Assembly (NCBI RefSeq): GCF_011059145.1
Contig: NZ_JAALLT010000002.1
Span: forward strand, 124,001-188,000
Direction: 5' to 3'
Length of the DNA: 64,000 nucleotides
Source: Halalkalibaculum roseum
GTDB taxonomy: Bacteria > Bacteroidota > Rhodothermia > Balneolales > Balneolaceae
The translations under genes and the position numbers were made by a program. Each line of letters opens with the position of its first letter. Positions within the stretch are counted from its first letter, which is position 1. The notes under the pieces were generated by a model. That model did no database searches. It had not been told where the DNA came from and saw only the letters and a list, made by a program, of their open reading frames with translations. Positions 44,851 through 53,666 of this stretch are shown here, piece after piece.

Positions 44851-45873
44851 ATGATTTGGGAAAGCCCCGCATTTTTATGGCTCTTGTTACTGATTCCGGC
44901 TGCCATTGCCGGTATCTGGTGGTACGGTAAGAAGACCGAAGAGCAGCGCAGCAAGTATTTCAGTAAGGACCTCTTTAAAAAGCTGCAAAAGGGTTTCTGG
45001 CCGCTGGGCGACCGTATCAAAATGATCAGCCTCTTTGTGGGTCTCTCGCTGCTGGTGCTGGCGGTTGCCGGTCCCAAGGTGGGTACAGAGGTGCGCGAAG
45101 TGAAGCGGCAGGGTGTCGACCTGCTGGTGGCGCTGGACCTCTCCTCGAGCATGAATGCGGAGGACGTCAAGCCCAGCCGCCTGGAGAAGGCCAAGTATGA
45201 AATTTCCCGCCTGGTAGATCGCCTGAAGGGCGACCGGGTCGGGCTCATCATCTTTACCGGCGACGCCTACCTGCAGGCCCCCATGACGCTCGACTACTCG
45301 GCCCTGCGCCTGTTTCTGAATATCGCCGACACCGACCAGATGCCGACCTCGACTACCGATTTCAGCGCGGCCATGGAAACCGCTTTGCGGGCCTATAATG
45401 CCACCGAGGATGAGCAGTCAGCAACCGATGCCGCCAAGGTATTGCTGATTATCTCGGACGGGGAAAACCACGGGGACTCTTACAGCGAAGCGCTTACCCA
45501 ACTAAACGAAAATAATATCTCGGTCTATACCTTGGGAATCGGCACCCGTGCGGGAAGTACGATTCCGATCTATAATGACGATTCCGGCAACCTGATCGGG
45601 TACAAGCGCGATAAAGAGGGAAAGGTGATCACCACCCGGCTGCAGCCCGAAGTGCTACGCGATATTGCCCAGCAGGGCGAAGGCGAGTATTATGAGATCC
45701 GGGGCGGCAACGAGGGCATCGATTCATTCCTCGGCCGCCTGGATGAACTGCAGCAGGGCGAGTTCGCCAGCCAGGAGTATGCCGATTTCAAGAACCAATA
45801 CCAGTGGCTCGCCGGGGCGGGATTGGTGTTTTTATTGGTATCGATGGTGTTGAATAACTACCGCAAATCTTAA
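44851..45873 (+). CDS. VWA domain membrane protein, BatA/BatB type
   Basis: 340 residues. Two N-terminal membrane helices (about 7-25 and 55-75), a von Willebrand A domain with MIDAS motif VALDLSSSMNAED near 95, TSTTDFSAAM near 170 and LLIISDGENHGD near 200, and a C-terminal helix (QWLAGAGLVFLLVSMVLN). BatA/BatB proteins belong to the aerotolerance-linked group found with MoxR ATPases in Bacteroidota. No MoxR or DUF58 gene is visible here, so the gene is away from its usual operon. Confidence 0.9.
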   Translation: MIWESPAFLWLLLLIPAAIAGIWWYGKKTEEQRSKYFSKDLFKKLQKGFWPLGDRIKMISLFVGLSLLVLAVAGPKVGTEVREVKRQGVDLLVALDLSSSMNAEDVKPSRLEKAKYEISRLVDRLKGDRVGLIIFTGDAYLQAPMTLDYSALRLFLNIADTDQMPTSTTDFSAAMETALRAYNATEDEQSATDAAKVLLIISDGENHGDSYSEALTQLNENNISVYTLGIGTRAGSTIPIYNDDSGNLIGYKRDKEGKVITTRLQPEVLRDIAQQGEGEYYEIRGGNEGIDSFLGRLDELQQGEFASQEYADFKNQYQWLAGAGLVFLLVSMVLNNYRKS

Positions 45874-45906
45874 TACCACTTAGTGACTAAGTGCACTTAG
45901 TGGTAA
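45874..45906. repeat. Family A palindrome after the VWA gene
   Basis: 33-mer TACCACTTAGTGACTAAGTG... closing with ACTTAGTGGTAA; starts with the base right after the stop codon. Confidence 0.7.
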
Positions 45907-45916
45907 TAAAAAATCT

Positions 45917-46672
45917 ATGATAAAGCTTTTCATAACAGACCTCGACGGCTGCCTTACCAAACCCTTTCACACGCCGGACTGGCAGCATATTTCGGAGATA
46001 CGGGAGATTAACAGGCGAAGCAGGGAAGAGGAGATGGTACCGCCCATCAGTATCTGCTCCGGACGGCCGCTGCCCTATGTGGAGGCGGTAGCCCAGTGGC
46101 TGGATATCCGGCTGCCGGTGGTTTTTGAAAATGCGGGACTGTATGAGTTATCAAATTACAACATTCAGGTGGGTCCCGTTTTTGATGAGCAGGCAAAGGA
46201 GGAGGTGGAAGATCTGAAAGCCTGGCTGCGGTCGGATATCATCCCCCGGTATGAGGGTATGGAGCTAGAGTTTTTCAAGCTGATGGATGCGGGTCTCATT
46301 CACGTTGATAAGGAAGTCATTGATGATGCGTATCCCCGCATTATAGATCACATTTCTGATGCCTTCGAGCGCTTTGAAGCGCACAAGACGGATATCTCCA
46401 TCAATATTATCCTCAAGGAAAACAACAAGCGAGACGGGATCCAAATGCTATGCGACTCCCTGGGTATTAAGCCCTCAGAGGTGGCCTATATCGGGGACAG
46501 CAGCGGGGATATTCCGGGCTTGCAGCTGGTGGGGCATCCCTTTGCACCGAAGAATGCGATTGCACCGGTAAAGGAAGTGGCGGAGGAGGTTGAGTTTGAA
46601 GTTACGGAAGCGGTGGTAGAGGTGTATAAGCGAATTATCGACTACAATAAGTCGTGTAGCAAATCTCTGTGA
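45917..46672 (+). CDS. HAD superfamily hydrolase (Cof/SPP-type phosphatase)
   Basis: 251 residues. Motif I LFITDLDGCLTKPF at the N-terminus (nucleophile aspartate D8), motif II SICSGRPLPYVE near 47, and motif IV GDSSGDIPGL near 194. The cap domain between II and III is of the C2 type used by sugar or glycolate phosphatases. A sugar-phosphate substrate is likely but not determined. The last codons and the TGA lie inside a family C palindrome, so the repeat supplies the C-terminus. Confidence 0.88.
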   Translation: MIKLFITDLDGCLTKPFHTPDWQHISEIREINRRSREEEMVPPISICSGRPLPYVEAVAQWLDIRLPVVFENAGLYELSNYNIQVGPVFDEQAKEEVEDLKAWLRSDIIPRYEGMELEFFKLMDAGLIHVDKEVIDDAYPRIIDHISDAFERFEAHKTDISINIILKENNKRDGIQMLCDSLGIKPSEVAYIGDSSGDIPGLQLVGHPFAPKNAIAPVKEVAEEVEFEVTEAVVEVYKRIIDYNKSCSKSL

Positions 46673-46744
46673 TACTCTGTGCTTCTTTGTGCCCCTCCGT
46701 GTTATAACACAGAGTTACACTGAGTAAGCAGAGCTGCACAGAGA
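46664..46744. repeat. Family C palindrome between convergent genes
   Basis: TCTCTGTGATACTCTGTG at the left and CACAGAG TTACACTGAG ... CACAGAGA at the right form a long imperfect hairpin. It covers the stop of the HAD gene and reaches four bases before the stop of the DUF4175 gene on the other strand; a two-way transcription end is plausible. Confidence 0.65.
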
Positions 46745-46748
46745 ATTC

Positions 46749-49700
46749 TTAATTGACAGCAGAGGTGTCTTGTCCGGTTTGTAAATTTCGAAGCAGCTCG
46801 AAATACTGCTCAATCAACCGCTGGTAGTCTTCGTTGAATTTGGTACGGTTAGGGTCATTCAATAGATTGCGGATGCGCTGCTGCAGCTCTTCGATAGTCA
46901 CGTCCGGAGATACGCTGTTCGGTGCCTCTTCGGCGGATGTGCCTTCCCGTCGCTCCTCCTCGCCGCGTTCCTGCATCGCTTTTTCGGCATTCAACATGCG
47001 GGAAAGAATATTCTGCTGCCGTTTTACGAGCGTGGGGTCAGTCTGTCCACCCCGCAGGTCGTTGATGGTCCGCTCCATCTCTTCGGAGAGCCTTTCCAGC
47101 TCACTCAGTACCTGGTCGCCCGATTCCATGCCTCCTCGTTTTTGCAGCTCTTCAATCTGTTTGCGGATCTGGTTCTGCTGTCGGGCCATCTGGTTCAGTC
47201 GTTCCACCTGGTCCTTGCTCAGGCGGTCGCCTTGTATATCGTTGATATAGTCCTGAATCTGCTGGTTCAGCTGCTGTTGTTGGCCTGACATCTGTTTCAG
47301 CTGCTCCATAAACTGCTGCATGGTCATGGATCCCGAGCCGCTGCCCTGACCCTGGCTGTTCTGCAGCTGGTCGAGCAGGCTGGCAATCATGGTGGCCAGC
47401 TCATTGATGCCGCCCAAGGATTGACGTTCGGCAAAGATGGCGCGCGACTTATCACGTTCAGCCAGCTGTTCTACCGCCGTAGCAAGCTGATTACTCACTT
47501 CATTCTTCTTCCGGTTGATGGTATTGGAAAAGCTGGGAATTTCAGAGGATACCTTAAAGAGCGAGTCGGCAATCTGGGTAAACTGCTGCTGGATCTGCTT
47601 CTCTTCACGGGCCTTTTCCACAAAAGCCTGGCTGCGACTGGCCAGCTGGGAAGTCTCCTGGCTGAGCTTTTCCTGGTTCTGTGACAGGTTGATCAGCGAG
47701 TGCAGAATATACTGCAGGGCGGCAATATTGACCTGTGTTCTTTGCTGATTCAGCTGCTGCTGGGCATTTTGCATCTTTTGAGAGAGCTGATTGAACTGCT
47801 GCTCGAGGCGCTCTTGCTGCTTATTTATGCTGTTGTTATCCTGCTCATTGCCTTCGTTATTTCTGAGCTGTTCAATATTTTCCTGCAGCTCCTTGCGGGC
47901 CTGTTCCAGCTCTTCACGAGTTTCTTGTTGCATCTGTTCCAGTTTGCCCCTCGCTTTTTCCGGCGGATTATCAGACAGCTTCTCCAGCTCTTTCTGCAGG
48001 TTTTCTAAGTCCTCTTGCACGGCTTCCTGCTTCCCGGCCTCTTCCGCGTTATTCTGACCCTGTTCACTCAGTGTCTTCTCCTCTTGGGCCAGCTCTTCAA
48101 AGGCTTTGGCCAGCTTATCCAGATCGCTGTTTAGTTTCAGGGTTTTGAACAGTTCCAGCGTGCGTTTCAGTCGTTCCTGGTACTGTTGTTCATTGAACTC
48201 ATAGTTCTCCAGAGCTTTTCGCAGCTCTTCCTGGCTGACATTGCCCAGGGCTTTCTGCAACTCTTCCAGGGCTTTGGCAAGCTCGGGATCGTCGATCTCC
48301 TTCATCAGTTTCTGCAGCTCTTCGTAAGCCTGACGACTCTCTTCAGATAACAGGTCACTGTTGTCAATCTCCTGCCGGATTTTCTCAAACTCTTCATTCA
48401 GCTCTTTAACTTTTTCATCAATGGCCTCTTGCTGCTTCTTGATCTGATCGACCGACTGCTTTTGCTCCCAGTCACCCTGCGGGTTTTCCTGGAGCTGTTC
48501 CTTGAAGCGGTCGTACTCCTGCTGCATCTGCTCGTAGGAATCGGAAATATCCTGCAGGGTTTCCTGCGCATTGCGCTCCCGGTTTTCCAGCTCATCCACG
48601 AATTCGGTCAGGGAAGGGAAGGTAATAGTCAGGCTTCTTGTACGGGAAGTCTTGGCTCCATTGATTTGATCGTTGTCACTGACTTCAATCCAGTAGTTGA
48701 TTACATCCCGTGGTTTGGGATTTAACCCGTTTAGTGTCCATTCATAGGTCTCCGACCGGTTTAGGGCCGGTAGGGGAATGCTTGTATTTTGTGTTTCAGC
48801 ATTCTGTTTAAAGGCCCGCCGTATTTCATAATGAAGACGTGCCCCAGTCAATCCGAAGTCATCGGAGGCTTCATACTCCAGTACCAGGTCTTCGGGATTT
48901 TTCATCTCCAGGTTGCCTTCCGGACGGTTTAGCTGAACAAAAGGATATTCATCCTCCAGCGGTTCCACCACAAATTCAAAAGGATTTTTATTGGACAGAC
49001 CGAATCCGTCTGACATTGAAAAGGAGAGGGTATCTACGGCAGTTAATTCAAATTGGTAAGTGAAGATACCGGATTCTTCCTCAATGGAATTCACCATCAC
49101 GGTATCCGGAACGGTCTTTCTAATCAGTGTTAAACGCTCCAGCACTTTATTGGGCTTTCCGGAAAGCCGCAGGGTGGAGCCTTTGTATGCCCTGATGGTA
49201 GAAAAAGGATAACTGTAGGAGGTGCTGTCCAAGCCAGTGTATGCAGGAGGTACTACCGCTACGGATAAAGATTTAAAGCGGGGGAGGAGCTGAACCTCCA
49301 CCCGGAAATCCTCGCTTTCGTAGCCGTCCATTTCAAAATAGTAAGTGCCACTGGTATTTGGCGATAGGGAAGCAAAAACCACGGAATCTTCAATACGCTC
49401 AGATGGTTGACGGCTTCGGAATTCCTCTTCAATGTCCGTTTTGAATGCCAGTGAGAGGTTAGACGGTCTTTCCCCGTTAAACCGAATAGTTGGCTGAAAG
49501 CCATTGCCCTGCTCAAGGGTTATCGATCCGGGAAGTACGGTATAGCTAAAGGGATTCGGTTTTTTGTAGGATTCCCAGGCGGCCAGGGAGCGATTGAGGG
49601 AATCCGGGAGAGTAAATGCAGCAACGAGTACCATTATGAGTCCCAATATGGAAAGCATTCCGAACTTGCGAAATTTCCCGGTTACCGTCGATTCGGATGT

Positions 49701-50144
49701 ATATTCTTGGGTGGATGATTTGAGGTCGGCGCGTTTGACCTTCTTCAGGTTTTGTTCCAGGGCCAGTTCGAAGAAACGGGAGTTCTCTGACCGGTCGTTA
49801 TAAATAAAATCAATGGCGTTTGTAAGCTCTGGCAGCGAACGGGCGTCGGCCAGTTTCCGGCAGAACTTGCGGAATGAGTTGAACTCACGCCTACTGTAAA
49901 CCGCGTATCCGGAGATCAAAGAGATAGCAATCAGCCCGATCCAGTAACTGATTTTGACAGCAGGAGAAAGGTAGAAGAACTGCTCGGTCAGAATTAACAG
50001 CGACACGCCAAACAGCAGTACCATTGAACCGGTCAGCAGGGCGCTGTTCCGGTGTCTCCGGTTCAGCTTGCGGTAGCTGTCTTTGAGTATGTCCGTGAGG
50101 CCGGGAACGTTCTTGCCGGGCTCATTGTGGGCCGGTTTGGTCAA
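46749..50144 (-). CDS. DUF4175 family giant coiled-coil membrane protein
   Basis: 1131 residues from TTG. Two membrane helices near residues 35-75, a third near 155-180 (FGMLSILGLIMVLVAAFTLP), a beta-rich extracytoplasmic region (about 190-520), then a very long coiled coil rich in E, Q, K and L (about 520-1080) with Q-rich stretches. This is the DUF4175 arrangement seen in Bacteroidota and Balneolota. Function is unknown; an envelope structural role is inferred from topology. It is convergent with the HAD gene and has the MBL hydrolase upstream on the same strand. Confidence 0.85.
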   Translation of the reverse strand: MTKPAHNEPGKNVPGLTDILKDSYRKLNRRHRNSALLTGSMVLLFGVSLLILTEQFFYLSPAVKISYWIGLIAISLISGYAVYSRREFNSFRKFCRKLADARSLPELTNAIDFIYNDRSENSRFFELALEQNLKKVKRADLKSSTQEYTSESTVTGKFRKFGMLSILGLIMVLVAAFTLPDSLNRSLAAWESYKKPNPFSYTVLPGSITLEQGNGFQPTIRFNGERPSNLSLAFKTDIEEEFRSRQPSERIEDSVVFASLSPNTSGTYYFEMDGYESEDFRVEVQLLPRFKSLSVAVVPPAYTGLDSTSYSYPFSTIRAYKGSTLRLSGKPNKVLERLTLIRKTVPDTVMVNSIEEESGIFTYQFELTAVDTLSFSMSDGFGLSNKNPFEFVVEPLEDEYPFVQLNRPEGNLEMKNPEDLVLEYEASDDFGLTGARLHYEIRRAFKQNAETQNTSIPLPALNRSETYEWTLNGLNPKPRDVINYWIEVSDNDQINGAKTSRTRSLTITFPSLTEFVDELENRERNAQETLQDISDSYEQMQQEYDRFKEQLQENPQGDWEQKQSVDQIKKQQEAIDEKVKELNEEFEKIRQEIDNSDLLSEESRQAYEELQKLMKEIDDPELAKALEELQKALGNVSQEELRKALENYEFNEQQYQERLKRTLELFKTLKLNSDLDKLAKAFEELAQEEKTLSEQGQNNAEEAGKQEAVQEDLENLQKELEKLSDNPPEKARGKLEQMQQETREELEQARKELQENIEQLRNNEGNEQDNNSINKQQERLEQQFNQLSQKMQNAQQQLNQQRTQVNIAALQYILHSLINLSQNQEKLSQETSQLASRSQAFVEKAREEKQIQQQFTQIADSLFKVSSEIPSFSNTINRKKNEVSNQLATAVEQLAERDKSRAIFAERQSLGGINELATMIASLLDQLQNSQGQGSGSGSMTMQQFMEQLKQMSGQQQQLNQQIQDYINDIQGDRLSKDQVERLNQMARQQNQIRKQIEELQKRGGMESGDQVLSELERLSEEMERTINDLRGGQTDPTLVKRQQNILSRMLNAEKAMQERGEEERREGTSAEEAPNSVSPDVTIEELQQRIRNLLNDPNRTKFNEDYQRLIEQYFELLRNLQTGQDTSAVN

Positions 50145-50239
50145 TTGTTATGAAATTTGGTGATGTTAATGAAATACCTTTGACTGACCTATCAGTAACT
50201 TCAATAATAACTTATTATTATGTAAAAACGTTTTGGGCT

Positions 50240-50263
50240 AACACTAAGTGCACTTAGTGGTAA
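50240..50263. repeat. Half family A element
   Basis: ACACTAAGTGCACTTAGTGG is itself a palindrome (CACTAAGTGCACTTAGTG); it equals the right part of the family A 33-mers. Confidence 0.6.
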
Positions 50264-50266
50264 AGT

Positions 50267-51142
50267 TTAAAGGTCACTAAGCGTTAATGAATTTCCGGCC
50301 TTGAATTTACCGTCTTCTTTCTTGACGGTAATGACCTCCTTCTGCGCATCGTGCTCCAGGAAGAAATGCCAGTTATCCTCAACAGCATCATTCAAGATAC
50401 GCTCCTTCTCATCCAGGGTTTGCACCGGACGCATGTCATAGCCCATAACCCAGGGCAGGGGTACATGGATATGCGTAGGCAACAGGTCGGCGGCAAACAC
50501 CAGGGTCTTGCCCTCCGCTTCAATTTTCGGCAACTGCTGGCTGATGGTATGCCCGTTCACGGGGATGGCACTGAATCCGTCTTCATAGCTATGATGTTCT
50601 TCCACTAAGTTCAGCCGGCCGGATGTTTCCATGGGACGGATATACTCATCAAAGAAACTGGCTTTTTCCCGGGCATTCGGGTTGTTGGCGGTTTCCCAGT
50701 GCTCTTTGGGCACGTGGTACGTGGCATTGGGAAAGGTGTGCTGAATTTCGCCCTCATCATCGTAATAAGTGGTTCCCCCGCAGTGATCGAAGTGCAGGTG
50801 GGAGAGGATCAGATCGGTGATGTCTTCCGGTTTGAAGCCATGGTAGTCCAGTGAGTCTAGCAGATTGCTATGATCATAATCTAGGGCGTATATGGATTCG
50901 AACTTTTCATCAAACTTGGTACCGCACCCATTATCAATGAGGTAGACCTTGCCGGTGTTTTCGGAAGTGATCAGCAGGCAGCGCATGGCCATGGGAATAC
51001 GGTTCTTTTCATCCGCTTCAATCTGCCGCGCCCAAAGCGTCTTCGGCACTACGCCAAACATGGCACCGCCATCCAGGCGAAATCTCCCGCATTCAATAGT
51101 GTGAAGTGAAAAGGGTCCGATCTTGGTACTGCTCAATTCCAT
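50267..51142 (-). CDS. MBL-fold metallohydrolase
   Basis: 291 residues. The zinc signature HLHFDHCGG lies near residue 116, with a further H in VNGHTISQQLP near 197 and D/H ligands in AADLLPTHIH near 215. N-terminal strands HTIECGRFRLDGGAMFGVVP are typical of the lactonase/quinolone-hydrolase-like branch. Substrate unknown. It lies upstream of the DUF4175 gene on the same strand with a 122-base gap that holds a half palindrome. Confidence 0.9.
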   Translation of the reverse strand: MELSSTKIGPFSLHTIECGRFRLDGGAMFGVVPKTLWARQIEADEKNRIPMAMRCLLITSENTGKVYLIDNGCGTKFDEKFESIYALDYDHSNLLDSLDYHGFKPEDITDLILSHLHFDHCGGTTYYDDEGEIQHTFPNATYHVPKEHWETANNPNAREKASFFDEYIRPMETSGRLNLVEEHHSYEDGFSAIPVNGHTISQQLPKIEAEGKTLVFAADLLPTHIHVPLPWVMGYDMRPVQTLDEKERILNDAVEDNWHFFLEHDAQKEVITVKKEDGKFKAGNSLTLSDL

Positions 51143-51170
51143 GAATCTATTTTGTTATTAACTACTGGTT

Positions 51171-51228
51171 CTGCGTATATCTGCGAAATCCGCGGGTAAA
51201 AATAAGCCGCGGATTTTCACAGATTTAG
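51171..51228. repeat. Family B hairpin upstream of the MBL gene
   Basis: ATCTGCGAAATCCGCGG pairs with CCGCGGATTTTCACAGAT across an 11-base loop. A family E palindrome (GGGAGTTGTACTCCC, 51256-51270) follows. Confidence 0.65.
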
Positions 51229-51255
51229 TATTGTGGGATCACATTGCCGCTTAGA

Positions 51256-51270
51256 GGGAGTTGTACTCCC
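51256..51270. repeat. Family E palindrome
   Basis: GGGAGTTGTACTCCC, arms GGGAGT and ACTCCC, within GAGGGAGTTGTACTCCCGAG. Confidence 0.6.
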
Positions 51271-51365
51271 GAGAAATAAGCTCATTTTTGCCATTTCTAT
51301 TTAATAATCCATTAGGCTGAACCTGCTGAAAGTCCAAGGTATATTTCTGTGAACCTGTTTAAAAA

Positions 51366-51686
51366 TCACAGTTTATCCGCCAGTTTGCTCAGGAAGAGGC
51401 GGATCTCCTTGAGATCTTTCTTCAGTGAAATGGGAATCTCTTTGTCTTGCTCCTCACCGTCGCCTTCCAGCACCTGGCGGGCGCCTTCGGTACTGTATTT
51501 TTTATCCTGGATGAGTTCTTTCAGCTTCAGAACCACCTCGATGTCCTCCTCCTTATATACCCGGTTGCCGGCCTTATTCTTCTTGGGATGCAAATCTTTA
51601 AATACCGTCTCCCAGTAACGAAGCACGTGGGCTTCTACCGAAGTGATATCGCTGACTTCACCGATGGAGTAATAAAGTTTTTTCAT
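51366..51686 (-). CDS. MerR family transcriptional regulator
   Basis: 106 residues. The winged helix-turn-helix is YYSIGEVSDITSVEAHVLRY (about 5-24) with WETVFKDLHPKKN and the wing GNRVYKEEDIEVVLKLKEL. A short acidic-to-basic tail replaces an effector domain, so no ligand can be guessed. It matches the short single-domain MerR proteins common in Bacteroidota. It is divergent from the GT2 gene at 51776; the 89-base spacer may hold promoters for both. Confidence 0.9.
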   Translation of the reverse strand: MKKLYYSIGEVSDITSVEAHVLRYWETVFKDLHPKKNKAGNRVYKEEDIEVVLKLKELIQDKKYSTEGARQVLEGDGEEQDKEIPISLKKDLKEIRLFLSKLADKL

Positions 51687-51775
51687 AGGAAACCTAAAAG
51701 TGTATCTTTAGAGCTAATTATACATGTTATAGCTGATATTATCTAACCATTTGATAGAAAATTTGATTGCCGCGC

Positions 51776-52735
51776 ATGATGGCTGAAACCGAACAGCAAC
51801 AACCTGACATCGATCTTTCAGTAGTAGTACCGCTGCTCAACGAAGAACATTCCCTGGCAAAACTCGCCGAAAAAGTGGAAGAGGCTCTGTCGGAATCTTT
51901 CCGTTTTGAACTGATCTTCGTGGATGACGGTTCAACCGATCATTCCTGGAAAGAGATCGAACAGCTCTCCCAAAAATGTAACTGGGTCCACGGGATCCGG
52001 TTCCTCAGAAACTACGGGAAAAGCACCGCATTGCAGGCCGGCTTTGAGCGCAGCAGGGGCAGGTATGTAGCCACCATGGATGCCGACTTGCAGGACGATC
52101 CTTTTGAGATTCCGGAAATGATCCGCATGATTAAAGAGGAGGGATATCATCTGGTTAGCGGCTGGAAGAAAGAGCGTCATGATCCGCTTTCCAAGACCAT
52201 TCCTTCCCGTTTTTTCAATAAAGTGACCTCCTGGGTAACGGGAATAAAACTCAATGATTTCAACTGCGGGATCAAGGCCTATAAGAGGGAAGTGATTGAA
52301 AATATCCACCTTTACGGGGAGCTGCATCGCTATATACCCCTGCTGGCGAAGTGGGAGGGCTACGATAAGATTGGGGAGAAGGTGGTAAAACATCACAGCC
52401 GGAAATTCGGAAAGACGAAATTCGGGTTATCGCGATTCATGCACGGTTTCCTGGACCTGGTATCCCTGGTGTTTGTCAATAATTACTTGCAGCGTCCCAT
52501 GCACTTTTTCGGCACCATCGGTGTCTTGCTGCTGGTGGTCGGCGGCATCATCAACCTCTACCTGGCGATTGACAAAATCGTCTATGGAGCTATCCTGGGC
52601 GATCGTCCGCTGCTCCTGCTAGGGGTCATGCTGATGGTGCTGGGTGCGCAGATCTTTTCCATCGGATTTCTGGGAGAACTCTTTTTCAAAAACCGAAGGG
52701 AGCACAGGGACCCTAATATTAAAGAAACCGTCTAG
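51776..52735 (+). CDS. DPM1-type glycosyltransferase family 2 with two membrane helices
   Basis: 319 residues from ATG 51776 (a TTG at 51767 and a second ATG at 51779 are alternatives). GT-A core with VVVPLLNEEHSLAKLAEK, FVDDGSTDHSWKEI near 50 and DADLQDDPFEIPEM near 100; FNCGIKAYKREVI near 168; two C-terminal helices (FFGTIGVLLLVVGGIINLYL and PLLLLGVMLMVLGAQIFSIG). Such enzymes make polyprenyl-phosphate-linked mannose or glucose, or extend envelope lipids. The next gene follows after eight bases. Confidence 0.92.
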   Translation: MMAETEQQQPDIDLSVVVPLLNEEHSLAKLAEKVEEALSESFRFELIFVDDGSTDHSWKEIEQLSQKCNWVHGIRFLRNYGKSTALQAGFERSRGRYVATMDADLQDDPFEIPEMIRMIKEEGYHLVSGWKKERHDPLSKTIPSRFFNKVTSWVTGIKLNDFNCGIKAYKREVIENIHLYGELHRYIPLLAKWEGYDKIGEKVVKHHSRKFGKTKFGLSRFMHGFLDLVSLVFVNNYLQRPMHFFGTIGVLLLVVGGIINLYLAIDKIVYGAILGDRPLLLLGVMLMVLGAQIFSIGFLGELFFKNRREHRDPNIKETV

Positions 52736-52743
52736 AACTGCTG

Positions 52744-53565
52744 ATGAGTCGCATTGCCTACGATCCGGTCAAAGACCGATTTGCCTCCCTCATACGAAAT
52801 TCCGCATTCCTGAGAACCCTCTTTTACAAACTGCTGGACCTGTTTTTTCTGAGAAGCTGGTATGTGAGGCGGGTGCTGCGAACCTATGCCGGTGATATGG
52901 ATAGAAAAGGTCCCTGGCAGCTGCTCGATGCCGGTTCCGGTTTCGGGCAGTACGACCGGTTTATCCTCCATCACTTCGAGAACGTCCGGGTAACTGCCGT
53001 GGATGTAAAGGAAGATTACCTGGAGGATTCGAGGTCCTATTTTGAAGCAATGAACCAATCCGACCGCATCCGTTTTGAGCAGATGGATTTACTGGATCCT
53101 GGGTTTGACAGGGTGTACGACTTTGTTATCTGTATCGATGTACTGGAGCATATAGAAGAAGACCGCAAGGTAATTACCAATCTGCAATCGACTTTGAAGG
53201 AGGGAGGTTACTTATTGATGCATTCTCCATCGATCTATGCCGAAGAAGATGCCGAGGGGGATGAGACCTTTGTGGATGAACATGCCCGGGTGGGTTACTC
53301 CAAGGAAGATATCAGGGAAAAACTGCAAACCGCGGGACTGGAACCGGTGGAAGTCGAATACACCTATGGGGAAAAAGGACACCGCGCCTGGGAGCTGCTC
53401 ATTAAATATCCCATGCTCTGGATGAACCGCTACAAGCTGTGGGTATTACCGTTGCTGGTGATATATTTTCTGTTCACCTTGCCGTACGGACTGACTCTCA
53501 TGAAGCTAGATATGAGACAAAAGAATGAAAGAGGTACTGGCATATACGCATTGGCTAGAAAATAA
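52744..53565 (+). CDS. Class I SAM-dependent methyltransferase
   Basis: 273 residues. Motif I QLLDAGSGFGQYDRFIL near residue 59, VTAVDVKEDYLEDS near 83, and DFVICIDVLEHIEEDRKV near 126. A C-terminal hydrophobic helix (LWVLPLLVIYFLFTLPYGLT) suggests membrane association. It is likely co-transcribed with the DPM1-type enzyme, so a lipid-linked or envelope acceptor is inferred; the exact substrate is unknown. Confidence 0.88.
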   Translation: MSRIAYDPVKDRFASLIRNSAFLRTLFYKLLDLFFLRSWYVRRVLRTYAGDMDRKGPWQLLDAGSGFGQYDRFILHHFENVRVTAVDVKEDYLEDSRSYFEAMNQSDRIRFEQMDLLDPGFDRVYDFVICIDVLEHIEEDRKVITNLQSTLKEGGYLLMHSPSIYAEEDAEGDETFVDEHARVGYSKEDIREKLQTAGLEPVEVEYTYGEKGHRAWELLIKYPMLWMNRYKLWVLPLLVIYFLFTLPYGLTLMKLDMRQKNERGTGIYALARK

Positions 53566-53573
53566 AAAAATTT

Positions 53574-53666
53574 TAGCCGCAGATTTTCACTGAGTTTAGG
53601 TATAAGGTAAAGGGAATAAGGATTCTCTGTGTTACTTTGAGCTACTCTGAGTAACTCTGTGTTATA
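53574..53666. repeat. Family B fragment and family C element between convergent genes
   Basis: GCCGCAGATTTTCACTGA (one arm of family B) is followed by TCTCTGTGTTACTTTGAG and CTCTGAGTAACTCTGTGTTA (family C). It lies between the methyltransferase stop and the convergent stress-protein stop. Confidence 0.5.
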
